The notes under the pieces were generated by a model. That model was given only the letters and a program-made list of their open reading frames with translations, had not been told where the DNA came from and did no database searches. From DAOTXK01 sp034435395 (GTDB lineage: Bacteria > Chloroflexota > Anaerolineae > Aggregatilineales > Ch27): a DNA stretch of 5,723 nt. The DNA lies in the NCBI GenBank assembly GCA_034435395.1, contig DAOTXK010000299.1, positions 1 through 5,723 on the forward strand. The letters run 5' to 3'. Made by a program: the position numbers and the translations under genes. This document shows, piece after piece, positions 1 to 5,711 of this stretch (position 1 is the first letter of the stretch; the number at the start of each line of letters is the position of its first letter).

Positions 1-318
1 GTGATCAAACAGCCGCTCGCGCAGGTAGCGCCGGAAGCTGGCCGGATGATCGGCGGACATGCCCAGGTATTCGTCCAGGTGAAAGGCCGTCACCCGCCGC
101 CAGTCCAGCCCTTCCATCCGGATGAGCGCCGCCAGGAACGCTACCTGAGAAGCCCCCGTGGCGAAGATCACGTTCGCCTGGCCACAGGCGGCGAGCGCGT
201 CCCGCACGCGCCCGGCCACGAACGCCGCCGCAGCCGCGCCCAACGATTCGGCATCCGGGAAGACCCGCACGTCGATAGAGTCCACCCGGAACTGCCGCGG
301 TGGTCTGGGGTCACTCAC
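1..318 (-). CDS. Glucosamine-6-phosphate deaminase/6-phosphogluconolactonase family protein (NagB-like), 5' part only
   Basis: The first 106 codons are present and the gene continues past the left edge. The protein contains FATGASQVAFLAAL (about residues 52-65), the phosphate/sugar-binding loop of this superfamily in its 'GASQ' form where E. coli NagB has a GGTP-type loop. It then has TAFHLDEYLGMSADHPASFRRYL (residues 78-100), which matches the NagB signature region FNMDEYVGL..HPESY; D82 aligns with the catalytic Asp of the DEY motif. The family opens and deaminates glucosamine-6-phosphate to fructose-6-phosphate and ammonia in the cytosol; related members hydrolyse 6-phosphogluconolactone. 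The HLDEY and HPASF motifs favour the deaminase-like branch, but the GASQ variant and the missing C-terminal half leave the substrate open. The GTG start at 318 was chosen because AAGGA lies 8 bases upstream and no earlier in-frame start has such a site. It lies 38 bases downstream of the stop of the preceding minus-strand gene, so the two are probably co-transcribed. Confidence 0.82.
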   Translation of the reverse strand, partial: MSDPRPPRQFRVDSIDVRVFPDAESLGAAAAAFVAGRVRDALAACGQANVIFATGASQVAFLAALIRMEGLDWRRVTAFHLDEYLGMSADHPASFRRYLRERLFDH

Positions 319-326
319 CCGCCCCG

Positions 327-331
327 TCCTT
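327..331 (-). promoter_or_regulatory. Ribosome binding site for the NagB-like gene
   Basis: On the minus strand the sequence reads AAGGA, 8 bases before the GTG codon at 318. It supports GTG as the start and shows that the downstream gene has its own translation initiation signal inside the 38-base intergenic gap. Confidence 0.6.
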
Positions 332-356
332 GCCTGCCCGGCCCGCCCCGGACCGA

Positions 357-2294
357 TCACCGGCCATCGAGGCGCACCACGGCATAGGGCATCATCTCCA
401 CGACCGCGCCGTCCCCGCCCACCGTCAGCGGACGCCCGGCTTCCGCCCGGAAAGCCTCCGGATCGCGCATGGCGGCCTCAGCGTTGGTCTCATCCAGCGA
501 TCGGACCGTCAGCGCGCCGGACAGCCCCCGGACCGTCACGCGCTGCGGCTCCGGCGTGTAGTTCGCCAGCAGGACGCGCGTCCGGCCATCGCGGCGCAGG
601 ACCAGGCTGTCCACGGTCAACGGCGTCTTACTCCGGCAAATGACCACCTCGCCGCCCGCGAACTCGCCCACGTCGGCGAAGACGTGGTACATGGGGAAGA
701 CCCCGCCCGGCACCGACCGGAATTTGTCCGGCAACGGCGAGCCTTCCGGGCGCTCCATCACGCCCAGCCAGCCGGTGGTCTCGTAATACGTCAGGCTGTG
801 CGCGCCGCCCTCCGCCAGATACTTGATGCTGCCCATCGTCCAGCCCGCGCCGAACAGCGACATCTGCCGGGCGTCGACCTGCCGGGGCAGCTCGCCGGGC
901 GGCGCGGGCGGCTCCGGCCCGCTGGCATCGGGGTTCCAGCGGATCTTCAGCGTGACCGGGCCAACGGCGATGGGTTTGCCGCCGCAGAACTGCTGCGCGC
1001 TGACCACGGTGACCGCCTGGGTGGTCAGCGTTTCCACCAGGTCAAGGTTGGAGAAGGAGTGAACCTGCGGGTTAAGCGAGTAGGTCACCAGATCAAGGGC
1101 CTCCACCGGCGGACGCCCACGGTTCAGCTCGGTGAAATACGCATCCGTGCCCGCGCCGAGCCTGGCTTCAGGGTCGTAGTCCGCCAGATACAGCCGCGCC
1201 AGATTGACCCACCGCTCGCCCGTGGACCGTTCGCCCCGGTGGAAAATCAGCCATCTGACCACCAGCGGCCTGACGGTGTTCACCACCTGGCGGAAGGCGT
1301 TCAACTCCTCATCGGCGTCGTCGGAGACCCACATAGCCACTTCCAGCCGCGCGCCGATGGCCCGCGCTTCCTCGGCGGCCTGCTTCAGGACCGCCGCGGT
1401 CTGGCCGTCGTAGAGCCGCACATTGACGCGCAGGTGCGAGAGATGGAGGGCCTTGAGCCGCGCCACCGCCGTCGCGGACAGCGGTTCCCCGTGGCTGGCG
1501 ACTCCCAGCCCGATCAGCGGCAACGGGGCGGATTGATCGTCGAGGGCGACGGTGAGGGCAGCTGCCGACGGGCTTTCGACCAGCCTGGGCGCATCGCCCA
1601 GCAGCCGGATGGTGACCCGCTGACTGATCCGGGTCCCCTGCTCCACGGTGACCGGGTAGGGGAGCGCCAGCGGCGTGCAGTACGTCTTGTAGGAGGCGTC
1701 GGTCCAGTTGCGCTGATCTTCCATCTCTAACGTGTCGCCCTCCATCAGCACCTCGGCCAGGACGCCGGGCAGGACCTGGTGCCGGATGGCGCGCACGTTA
1801 AGGAACGGCTGGTGCGGCGAGATGTACGCCGGGAAAACGCCCTCCGTCACCGTGCCGTCGACATGGATCACCGTGCAGGGCTGCCCGGCCAGGTCGCTGG
1901 GATGGAGGACGCAAAAGCCGATCCGGTTACGCGGGAAGGTCGAGCGCGCCTCGCCGTCAAACGTGAAGACGATGGTCCCCTCCGCTAACCCGGTGATGGT
2001 CCCCCGCCAGAAGAAGTCGATGCCGTCCTGCCGGTTGGTGACCTCGTAGGCGATGGTGAAGGACTCCGGTTGGGCCGCCAGCTGAACATTGGCCAGCTGC
2101 GGCGGGACGGTGCCCCAGTGGCGGTCGCGCACAGCGGCATACACGCGGCGCAGAATCTCGCGCTCGCCCAGCCGGAGGTAGCGCAGGTCGCCGTTGTCAT
2201 AGACCACCGAGAGCGGCCCGGCGCGCAGGGTGACTCGCTCCGGCGGTGGCTCCTCCCGACCGTCATACAGCACCTGCCTGGTCAACAGCGCCAT
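357..2294 (-). CDS. D-apionate lactonase (ApnL)-like three-domain protein
   Basis: This cytosolic protein has 645 residues and no signal peptide or membrane segment. It appears to have an N-terminal beta-rich domain (about 1-245) with RNRIGFCVLHP (122-132) and EMEDQRNWTDASYKTY (190-205). A TIM-barrel-like region follows (about 258-555), with GTDAYFTELNR (382-392), NPQVHSF (408-414) and YYETTGWLG (504-512). A C-terminal beta domain ends the protein. From memory, this order and these motifs resemble the D-apionate lactonase family, which hydrolyses D-apionolactone to D-apionate during breakdown of the plant branched pentose apiose. The barrel also recalls glycoside hydrolases, so a role on another lactone or glycoside is possible. 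No other apiose gene is visible here. The ATG at 2294 was preferred over the in-frame GTG at 2303 because AAAGGTGA overlaps that GTG and lies correctly spaced before the ATG. A short proline-rich insertion (about 452-470) interrupts the barrel. It is the first gene of the minus-strand operon. Confidence 0.6.
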   Translation of the reverse strand: MALLTRQVLYDGREEPPPERVTLRAGPLSVVYDNGDLRYLRLGEREILRRVYAAVRDRHWGTVPPQLANVQLAAQPESFTIAYEVTNRQDGIDFFWRGTITGLAEGTIVFTFDGEARSTFPRNRIGFCVLHPSDLAGQPCTVIHVDGTVTEGVFPAYISPHQPFLNVRAIRHQVLPGVLAEVLMEGDTLEMEDQRNWTDASYKTYCTPLALPYPVTVEQGTRISQRVTIRLLGDAPRLVESPSAAALTVALDDQSAPLPLIGLGVASHGEPLSATAVARLKALHLSHLRVNVRLYDGQTAAVLKQAAEEARAIGARLEVAMWVSDDADEELNAFRQVVNTVRPLVVRWLIFHRGERSTGERWVNLARLYLADYDPEARLGAGTDAYFTELNRGRPPVEALDLVTYSLNPQVHSFSNLDLVETLTTQAVTVVSAQQFCGGKPIAVGPVTLKIRWNPDASGPEPPAPPGELPRQVDARQMSLFGAGWTMGSIKYLAEGGAHSLTYYETTGWLGVMERPEGSPLPDKFRSVPGGVFPMYHVFADVGEFAGGEVVICRSKTPLTVDSLVLRRDGRTRVLLANYTPEPQRVTVRGLSGALTVRSLDETNAEAAMRDPEAFRAEAGRPLTVGGDGAVVEMMPYAVVRLDGR

Positions 2295-2299
2295 ATGAA

Positions 2300-2307
2300 T
2301 CACCTTT
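2300..2307 (-). promoter_or_regulatory. Ribosome binding site that fixes the start of the ApnL-like gene
   Basis: On the minus strand the sequence AAAGGTGA ends 5 bases before the ATG at 2294. It covers the alternative GTG start at 2303, which makes that GTG unlikely and shortens the longest open frame by three codons. Confidence 0.65.
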
Positions 2308-2373
2308 CACTCGCCAGCGCGGCGGCTGGCACCGATCATCGAACAGGCACCGCCGCCATAATCTCTCCACAGG

Positions 2374-2424
2374 TTGTCTCCGCTTCCACCCGGTCTGACT
2401 GTAGACAATATGCGACAGGGTGTC
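2374..2424. promoter_or_regulatory. Candidate operator: cluster of TGTC/GACA half-sites over the leftward promoter
   Basis: TTGTCT at 2374-2379 is mirrored by AGACAA at 2403-2408. GACA-GGG-TGTC forms a second dyad at 2414-2424, inside the spacer and over the -35 box. A third loose dyad, GTCT-N6-AGAC, spans 2393-2406 over the -10 box. The elements straddle the predicted transcription start, which is where a repressor would bind. No regulator gene is present in the window, and the individual half-sites are short enough to occur by chance. Confidence 0.3.
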
Positions 2425-2426
2425 AA
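2398..2426 (-). promoter_or_regulatory. Promoter of the ApnL-like/NagB-like operon
   Basis: Read on the minus strand there is a perfect TTGACA -35 box (2426-2421), a 17-base spacer and TACAGT as the -10 box (2403-2398), which has four of six consensus bases. The predicted transcription start is near 2391, giving a leader of about 97 bases before the ATG at 2294. This is the best housekeeping-type sigma promoter in the window. Confidence 0.7.
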
Positions 2427-2500
2427 GGCACCGCGATCATCCGCCGCTGTTCAACGACGGTTCCCCGGCCCGGCGGGCGTCGCCAGCGGCGATCCCGTCC

Positions 2501-2518
2501 GCGGTCGGTCGGCGGTCG
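2501..2518 (+). repeat. Direct repeat GCGGTCG x2, 11-base period, upstream of the DUF362 promoter
   Basis: GCGGTCG occurs at 2501-2507 and again at 2512-2518, one helical turn apart. Relative to the predicted start at 2548 the copies lie at about -47 to -41 and -36 to -30, taking the place of a -35 box. This is a plausible activator site, but the region is GC-rich and low in complexity. Confidence 0.35.
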
Positions 2519-2532
2519 CGCTCCTGAAGTGA

Positions 2533-2541
2533 TGTTATACT
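2533..2541 (+). promoter_or_regulatory. Extended -10 promoter for the DUF362 gene
   Basis: The sequence TGTTATACT contains the TGn extension followed by TATACT, which has five of six -10 consensus bases. The predicted transcription start is near 2548, giving a leader of about 47 bases. No TTGACA-like box is found 16-18 bases upstream, which fits an extended -10 promoter. Confidence 0.6.
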
Positions 2542-2580
2542 TTGATCGCCGAAGGGCGGACCTGTTGCCCTGTAACCCAT

Positions 2581-2585
2581 GGAGG
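2581..2585 (+). promoter_or_regulatory. Ribosome binding site of the DUF362 gene
   Basis: GGAGG lies 9 bases before the ATG at 2595. This supports that ATG over the much longer upstream open frame, which would begin at 2070 inside the opposite gene. Confidence 0.7.
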
Positions 2586-2594
2586 CTCCCACCG

Positions 2595-3824
2595 ATGCGC
2601 GCCGATCACCTGCCCCGCCGCCAGTTTCTCGGCCTGACGGGCGCGAGCCTGCTCTCCCTGCTGGCCGGGGTCAGCGCCAGTCAACCCTGGCTCCCCGGCC
2701 CCTCGCTCGCTCAGCGGGCCGCCGCCTACCGCACCCGCGTCCTGCTGCACACTTACGATCCGACCCAGACGCCGACCACCGACGCCGTGCGCGCCGCCAC
2801 CCTGGCGACCACCGATCTGAGCTGGCTGCGCCAGGGTGATTCCGTGTTCGTCAAGGTCGCCTGCAACTCGGACCTCCCCGCGCCATCGGTGACCTCGCCC
2901 GTCGTCCTGGAAGGTGTGGTACAGCTGCTGCGTGAGGCCGGGGCCGGGACGGTGTACGTCGGCGACATGAGCGGCGCGCTGTTCGTGCGCCACCTGCCCA
3001 CGGCAACGATCGGCTCCACCCGCGAGAACATGCGCCAGAACGGCCTGCTGGCGGCGGCGGAATCGGTCGGCGCGACGGTCCACTGCTTTGAGGAGGTGCC
3101 CTTCGACCGGGCCTATATTCCCGGTCTCGCCCCGCAGGACGCCTACTGGGGAGACGACCTGCGGGTGGCCGCCATCCTGGACGAAGTGGATCACGTCGTC
3201 AATCTGCCGCGCCTGGGTAAACACGTCCTGGCGGGGGCGTCGCTGGGCCTCAAAAACGCCGTCGGCTGGATCAGCGATCACAGCCGCATGGTCCTGCACC
3301 GCGACGCCGCCACCTTCCACGAGAAGATCGCGGCCATCAACACCATCCCGCCACTGGCCGACAAGATGCGCCTGACGCTCACCCTGGTGGACCAGGCCCT
3401 CACCACCTATGGGCCGGATTCGGGTTATCATCTGGCGCTGGACCGCCCGCTGATCGTGGCCTCGACCGACGTGGCCAGCCACGACCAGGTGGCGCTGCTG
3501 GCGCTGCTGTGGGCGCGGGCGCACACCCCCGCCGCTGCCCGGTCGCAGGACCCGTACCCCGCCGAATCGCACAGCATGAACTGGTGGTTCGTGCGGGTGA
3601 CCTGGGGAGCGGAAGCCGCCGCCGCGCTGGAGCAACTCCCCACCTTTCCCAATCTGGCCGCCGCCGACGCCCCCACGCCCATCAGCCGGGCCTTCGCTGT
3701 CCTGCATGGCGGTCGCCCGGAGGCGATCCGCGTCGTCACCGGCGGCCTGGGGCTGCCGGACGATCTGGCCGCTCTGCTGACCGCCGATCCGGCGCTGGGG
3801 ATCGCGCTGGCCGGCGTCGGGTAG
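2595..3824 (+). CDS. Tat-exported DUF362 domain protein
   Basis: The 409-residue protein begins with a twin-arginine signal: PRRQFLGLTG (residues 7-16), a hydrophobic stretch (about 11-28), and possible cleavage after V-S-A28 or S-L-A39. It should therefore be folded in the cytoplasm and then exported. The rest (about 48-400) looks like one DUF362 domain. Landmarks are GDSVFVKVACNSD (81-93), the LVDQAL..YGPDSGYHLALDRPLIVASTDVASHDQVA block (264-300) and VNLPRLGKHVLAGASLGLKNAVGW (202-225), which corresponds to the family's typical LPK.K.H...G.tLalKN.iG segment. HSRMVLHR (229-236) follows. The biochemical role of the family is not settled; some members carry ferredoxin-type CxxCxxC clusters. Here only C90 and C164 remain in the mature part, so no Fe-S cluster is expected from this chain alone. 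The start is fixed by GGAGG 9 bases upstream and by the Tat signal. A terminator-like structure follows, so it is probably monocistronic. Cofactor or metal binding is possible but not shown. Confidence 0.8.
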   Translation: MRADHLPRRQFLGLTGASLLSLLAGVSASQPWLPGPSLAQRAAAYRTRVLLHTYDPTQTPTTDAVRAATLATTDLSWLRQGDSVFVKVACNSDLPAPSVTSPVVLEGVVQLLREAGAGTVYVGDMSGALFVRHLPTATIGSTRENMRQNGLLAAAESVGATVHCFEEVPFDRAYIPGLAPQDAYWGDDLRVAAILDEVDHVVNLPRLGKHVLAGASLGLKNAVGWISDHSRMVLHRDAATFHEKIAAINTIPPLADKMRLTLTLVDQALTTYGPDSGYHLALDRPLIVASTDVASHDQVALLALLWARAHTPAAARSQDPYPAESHSMNWWFVRVTWGAEAAAALEQLPTFPNLAAADAPTPISRAFAVLHGGRPEAIRVVTGGLGLPDDLAALLTADPALGIALAGVG

Positions 3825-3842
3825 GGCCGATCTCAGCCATCC

Positions 3843-3871
3843 CGACCCGTGGGTCGTCATCATGACTTTTT
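3843..3871 (+). terminator. Probable intrinsic terminator after the DUF362 gene (two adjacent hairpins and a T run)
   Basis: CGACC-CGTG-GGTCG (3843-3856, a perfect dyad) is followed at once by GTCAT-C-ATGAC (3856-3866) and then TTTTT (3867-3871). The T run, in an otherwise GC-rich window, sits directly at the foot of the second hairpin. That hairpin is short and AT-rich, so termination may be partial. The structure starts 18 bases after the DUF362 stop codon. Confidence 0.5.
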
Positions 3872-3919
3872 ATCCGCGCCGCCGTGACAACATGCCGTGG
3901 GGCGGGCGGCGGATCGCGC

Positions 3920-3925
3920 TATACT
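3920..3925 (+). promoter_or_regulatory. -10 box of the cytochrome gene, placed for a leaderless mRNA
   Basis: TATACT ends 6 bases before the ATG at 3932. With usual geometry (last base of the -10 box at -7) transcription would start on the A of the ATG itself. The same TATACT hexamer is used by the DUF362 promoter. No good -35 box is seen at 16-18 bases; GTGACA at 3884-3889 is too far away (30-base gap). There is no Shine-Dalgarno sequence before the ATG. Confidence 0.5.
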
Positions 3926-3931
3926 GATAAC

Positions 3932-5617
3932 ATGAGGACTCGACAGAGGCTTTGGGGTTTGGGACTGCTGGCGCTGCTGGCGGCGCTGGCCCTGGTGATC
4001 GGCGTCCATTCGCTCACGCGGGCGCGCACGACGGCCATCTCCGGCGTGGTGCGGACGGCGTCCGGCCCGGCGGCGGGGGCGGTGGTGCGCGTGCAATCGG
4101 GCGACTATTACACCGTGGCCGACGCCGGGGGCCGCTTCGAAATCGCCGTGGTCGAGCCGCTGCTCAGGCCGGACGCGCCACTCTATCTGACGGCGTGGGT
4201 TCCGGAGCACATCATCGGCTGGGCGGAGGCCGCGCCCGGCGCGACGGACGTGGTCATCGAGCTGACCGCCCATTACACCACCGACAACCCCAACTACGAC
4301 TGGTTCTCCCACGAGGGCGACGCTGGATCGCTGAGCTGCTCACACTGCCTGCCCTGCTACGACGAGTGGCAGGCCGACGCGCATTCGCAAAGCGCCGTCA
4401 ACCCGCGCTTCCTCAGCCTCTATAACGGCACGAACCTGGCGGGTACGCCCGGCGCGCCGACCGAGTACCGCTTCGACCCGGAGATCGGCGTCAGCGTGCC
4501 GGTGGCCCCGTCGCAGGGGCAGGACGGCGTGGGGCCGGGCTTCCGGCTGGATTACCCCGACCTGGGCGGCAACTGCGCGACCTGCCACGTCCCCGGCGCG
4601 GCGGCCCGGCCCGGCGGCGCTTACCACGTGGACCTCAACACCGTGACCGGGATCGACCGCGAGGGCGTGTTCTGCGAGTTCTGCCACAAGATCGGGGATG
4701 TTTATGTGCAGCCGGAGACCGGCCTGCCCAATCCCAGCCTGCCCGGCGTGCGGTCCCTGCGGCTCTACCGCCCGGAGGAAGGGCAGCAGATATTTTTCGC
4801 CAACCTGGATGACGTGTCCGGCGGGCGGCGCGTGACCTACCTGCCGCTGTTCCAGGAGAGCCAGTTCTGCGCGGCGTGCCATTTTGGCGCGTTCTGGGGC
4901 ACAGTGGTCTATAATTCCTTTGGCGAATGGCTGGAAAGCCCTTACAGCGACCCGGAGACCGGCCAGACCTGCCAGGACTGCCACATGCCGACCGTCGATT
5001 ACGCCTACTTCGTCTTCCCGGAGATGGGCGGCAATCCCCGCAACCCGGCCCGTCTGGTCAGCCACCGGATGCCCGGCGCGCTGGACGAAACACTCCTGCA
5101 AAACACCGCCACCGTCGAGGTGGAAGCCGCGCCGGAGGGCGACCGGCTGCGCGTCACTGTCCGCGTGACCAACACCGGCGCTGGCCACCACATCCCCACC
5201 GATAACCCGCTGCGTAACGTGATCCTGCTGGTCCGGGCCACGGCGGCGGACGGCTCGCCGCTCACCCTGCTCGACGGCCCGACGATCCCTGAATGGGGTG
5301 GCGTGGGCGATCCGGCGACCGGGCACTACGCCGGGCTGCCGGGCGTCCTCTACGCCAAGGTGCTGGCCGATTTCTACACCGGCGAGACGCCGAGTTACAC
5401 CTACTGGCGGCAGTCGGTGATCGTCAGCGATAACCGGCTCCCCGCGTTGGCGATGGACGAGACGGTCTACGCTTTTGCCCTGCCCCCTGATGGCAGCCCG
5501 GTCACGGTGGAAGCGGAGTTGCTCCTGCGGCGGGCGTTCCAGGAATTGATGGACCTCAAAGGATGGGATGTGCCGGATATGCTGATGGCGCGAGAGACGG
5601 TGGTGGTGGGGGAATGA
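3932..5617 (+). CDS. Membrane-anchored or secreted multiheme cytochrome c with N- and C-terminal beta domains
   Basis: The 561-residue protein starts with a basic end and a hydrophobic segment (about 7-27), a signal peptide or signal anchor. Next is a carboxypeptidase-regulatory-like beta domain (about 36-112) with ISGVV..GPAAGAVVRV and TVADAGGRFEI. The cytochrome part carries four CxxCH heme sites: CATCH (215-219), CEFCH (248-252), CAACH (313-317) and CQDCH (347-351). A fifth, degenerate site, CSHCLPC (136-142), sits before DEWQADAHSQSA, a sequence typical after the first heme of such proteins. H127, H151, H232 and H378 are candidate distal ligands. The C-terminal part (about 392-555) is beta-rich, with VTVRVTNTGAGHHIPTDNPLR (408-428), a segment common in multiheme cytochromes. 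It should work outside the cytoplasmic membrane in electron transfer or redox catalysis; the partner is unknown. ATG 3932 was chosen over an in-frame GTG at 3884 because the hydrophobic segment follows directly and the GTG has no ribosome site. The tight coupling of promoter and ATG suggests a leaderless transcript. Confidence 0.85.
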   Translation: MRTRQRLWGLGLLALLAALALVIGVHSLTRARTTAISGVVRTASGPAAGAVVRVQSGDYYTVADAGGRFEIAVVEPLLRPDAPLYLTAWVPEHIIGWAEAAPGATDVVIELTAHYTTDNPNYDWFSHEGDAGSLSCSHCLPCYDEWQADAHSQSAVNPRFLSLYNGTNLAGTPGAPTEYRFDPEIGVSVPVAPSQGQDGVGPGFRLDYPDLGGNCATCHVPGAAARPGGAYHVDLNTVTGIDREGVFCEFCHKIGDVYVQPETGLPNPSLPGVRSLRLYRPEEGQQIFFANLDDVSGGRRVTYLPLFQESQFCAACHFGAFWGTVVYNSFGEWLESPYSDPETGQTCQDCHMPTVDYAYFVFPEMGGNPRNPARLVSHRMPGALDETLLQNTATVEVEAAPEGDRLRVTVRVTNTGAGHHIPTDNPLRNVILLVRATAADGSPLTLLDGPTIPEWGGVGDPATGHYAGLPGVLYAKVLADFYTGETPSYTYWRQSVIVSDNRLPALAMDETVYAFALPPDGSPVTVEAELLLRRAFQELMDLKGWDVPDMLMARETVVVGE

Positions 5618-5711
5618 GCGAGCGTGACCGTCACGGCGCTCGCGACTCAGGTCGCCGGCTGAGGCGTGACCTGCGGTCGCCAACAGGCCAGGGACTTGAG
5701 TCCCTGGCGAC
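5618..5711. repeat. Run of four stem-loops after the cytochrome gene
   Basis: Four hairpins follow each other after the stop codon. The first (5618-5643) has an inner CGTGAC-C-GTCACG dyad framed by GCGAG/CTCGC. The second is GCGAC-TCAG-GTCGC (5642-5655). The third (5663-5681) has GACC/GGTC plus GGC/GCC around a two-base bulge. The fourth is GCCAGGGAC-TTGA-GTCCCTGGC (5687-5708), perfect over nine pairs. GTCGCC recurs at 5651 and 5676, and GGCGAC at 5706. No T run follows any of them, so a canonical intrinsic terminator is unlikely. They could be an intergenic palindromic repeat, or a structured mRNA end that blocks degradation or stops transcription by another route. The last 12 bases of the window show nothing. 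Confidence 0.55.

Larger units (their letters stand above)
2295..2594. other. Divergent intergenic regulatory region
   Basis: These 300 bases separate the two divergent transcription units. They hold a leftward TTGACA-type promoter, a rightward extended -10 promoter, TGTC/GACA half-sites, a 7-base direct repeat, and a small perfect hairpin TCGCC-AGC-GGCGA (2480-2492). I see no convincing small gene or RNA gene. The stretch from about 2460 to 2520 is very GC-rich and repetitive, while the two promoter cores are locally AT-richer. Confidence 0.75.

Noticed and set aside
300..1730. Plus-strand open frame (476 codons) across the ApnL-like gene
   Set aside because: It shows Arg/Gln/His-rich shadow composition and no domain, and it overlaps both the ApnL-like gene and the NagB-like start on the other strand.
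357..2294. Classical glycoside hydrolase assignment for the large minus-strand gene
   Set aside because: The barrel is reminiscent of one, but the N-terminal motifs and the overall three-domain order fit the ApnL family better. I see no signature specific to a named glycoside hydrolase family.
2535..3863. Long minus-strand open frame (442 codons) opposite the DUF362 gene
   Set aside because: It lies wholly antisense to a gene with a clear Tat signal and family motifs. Its translation is rich in Arg, Gly, Gln and His with no recognisable domain, as expected for a shadow frame in GC-rich DNA.
3884..3931. Upstream in-frame GTG start for the cytochrome (16 extra codons)
   Set aside because: There is no ribosome binding site before it. 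It would put a polar, glycine-rich stretch in front of the signal segment, and the promoter -10 box lies inside this interval.
2595..5617. DUF362 and cytochrome genes as one simple operon
   Set aside because: A terminator-like double hairpin with a T run and a strong -10 box lie in the 107 bases between them, so separate transcription is more likely. Read-through cannot be excluded.
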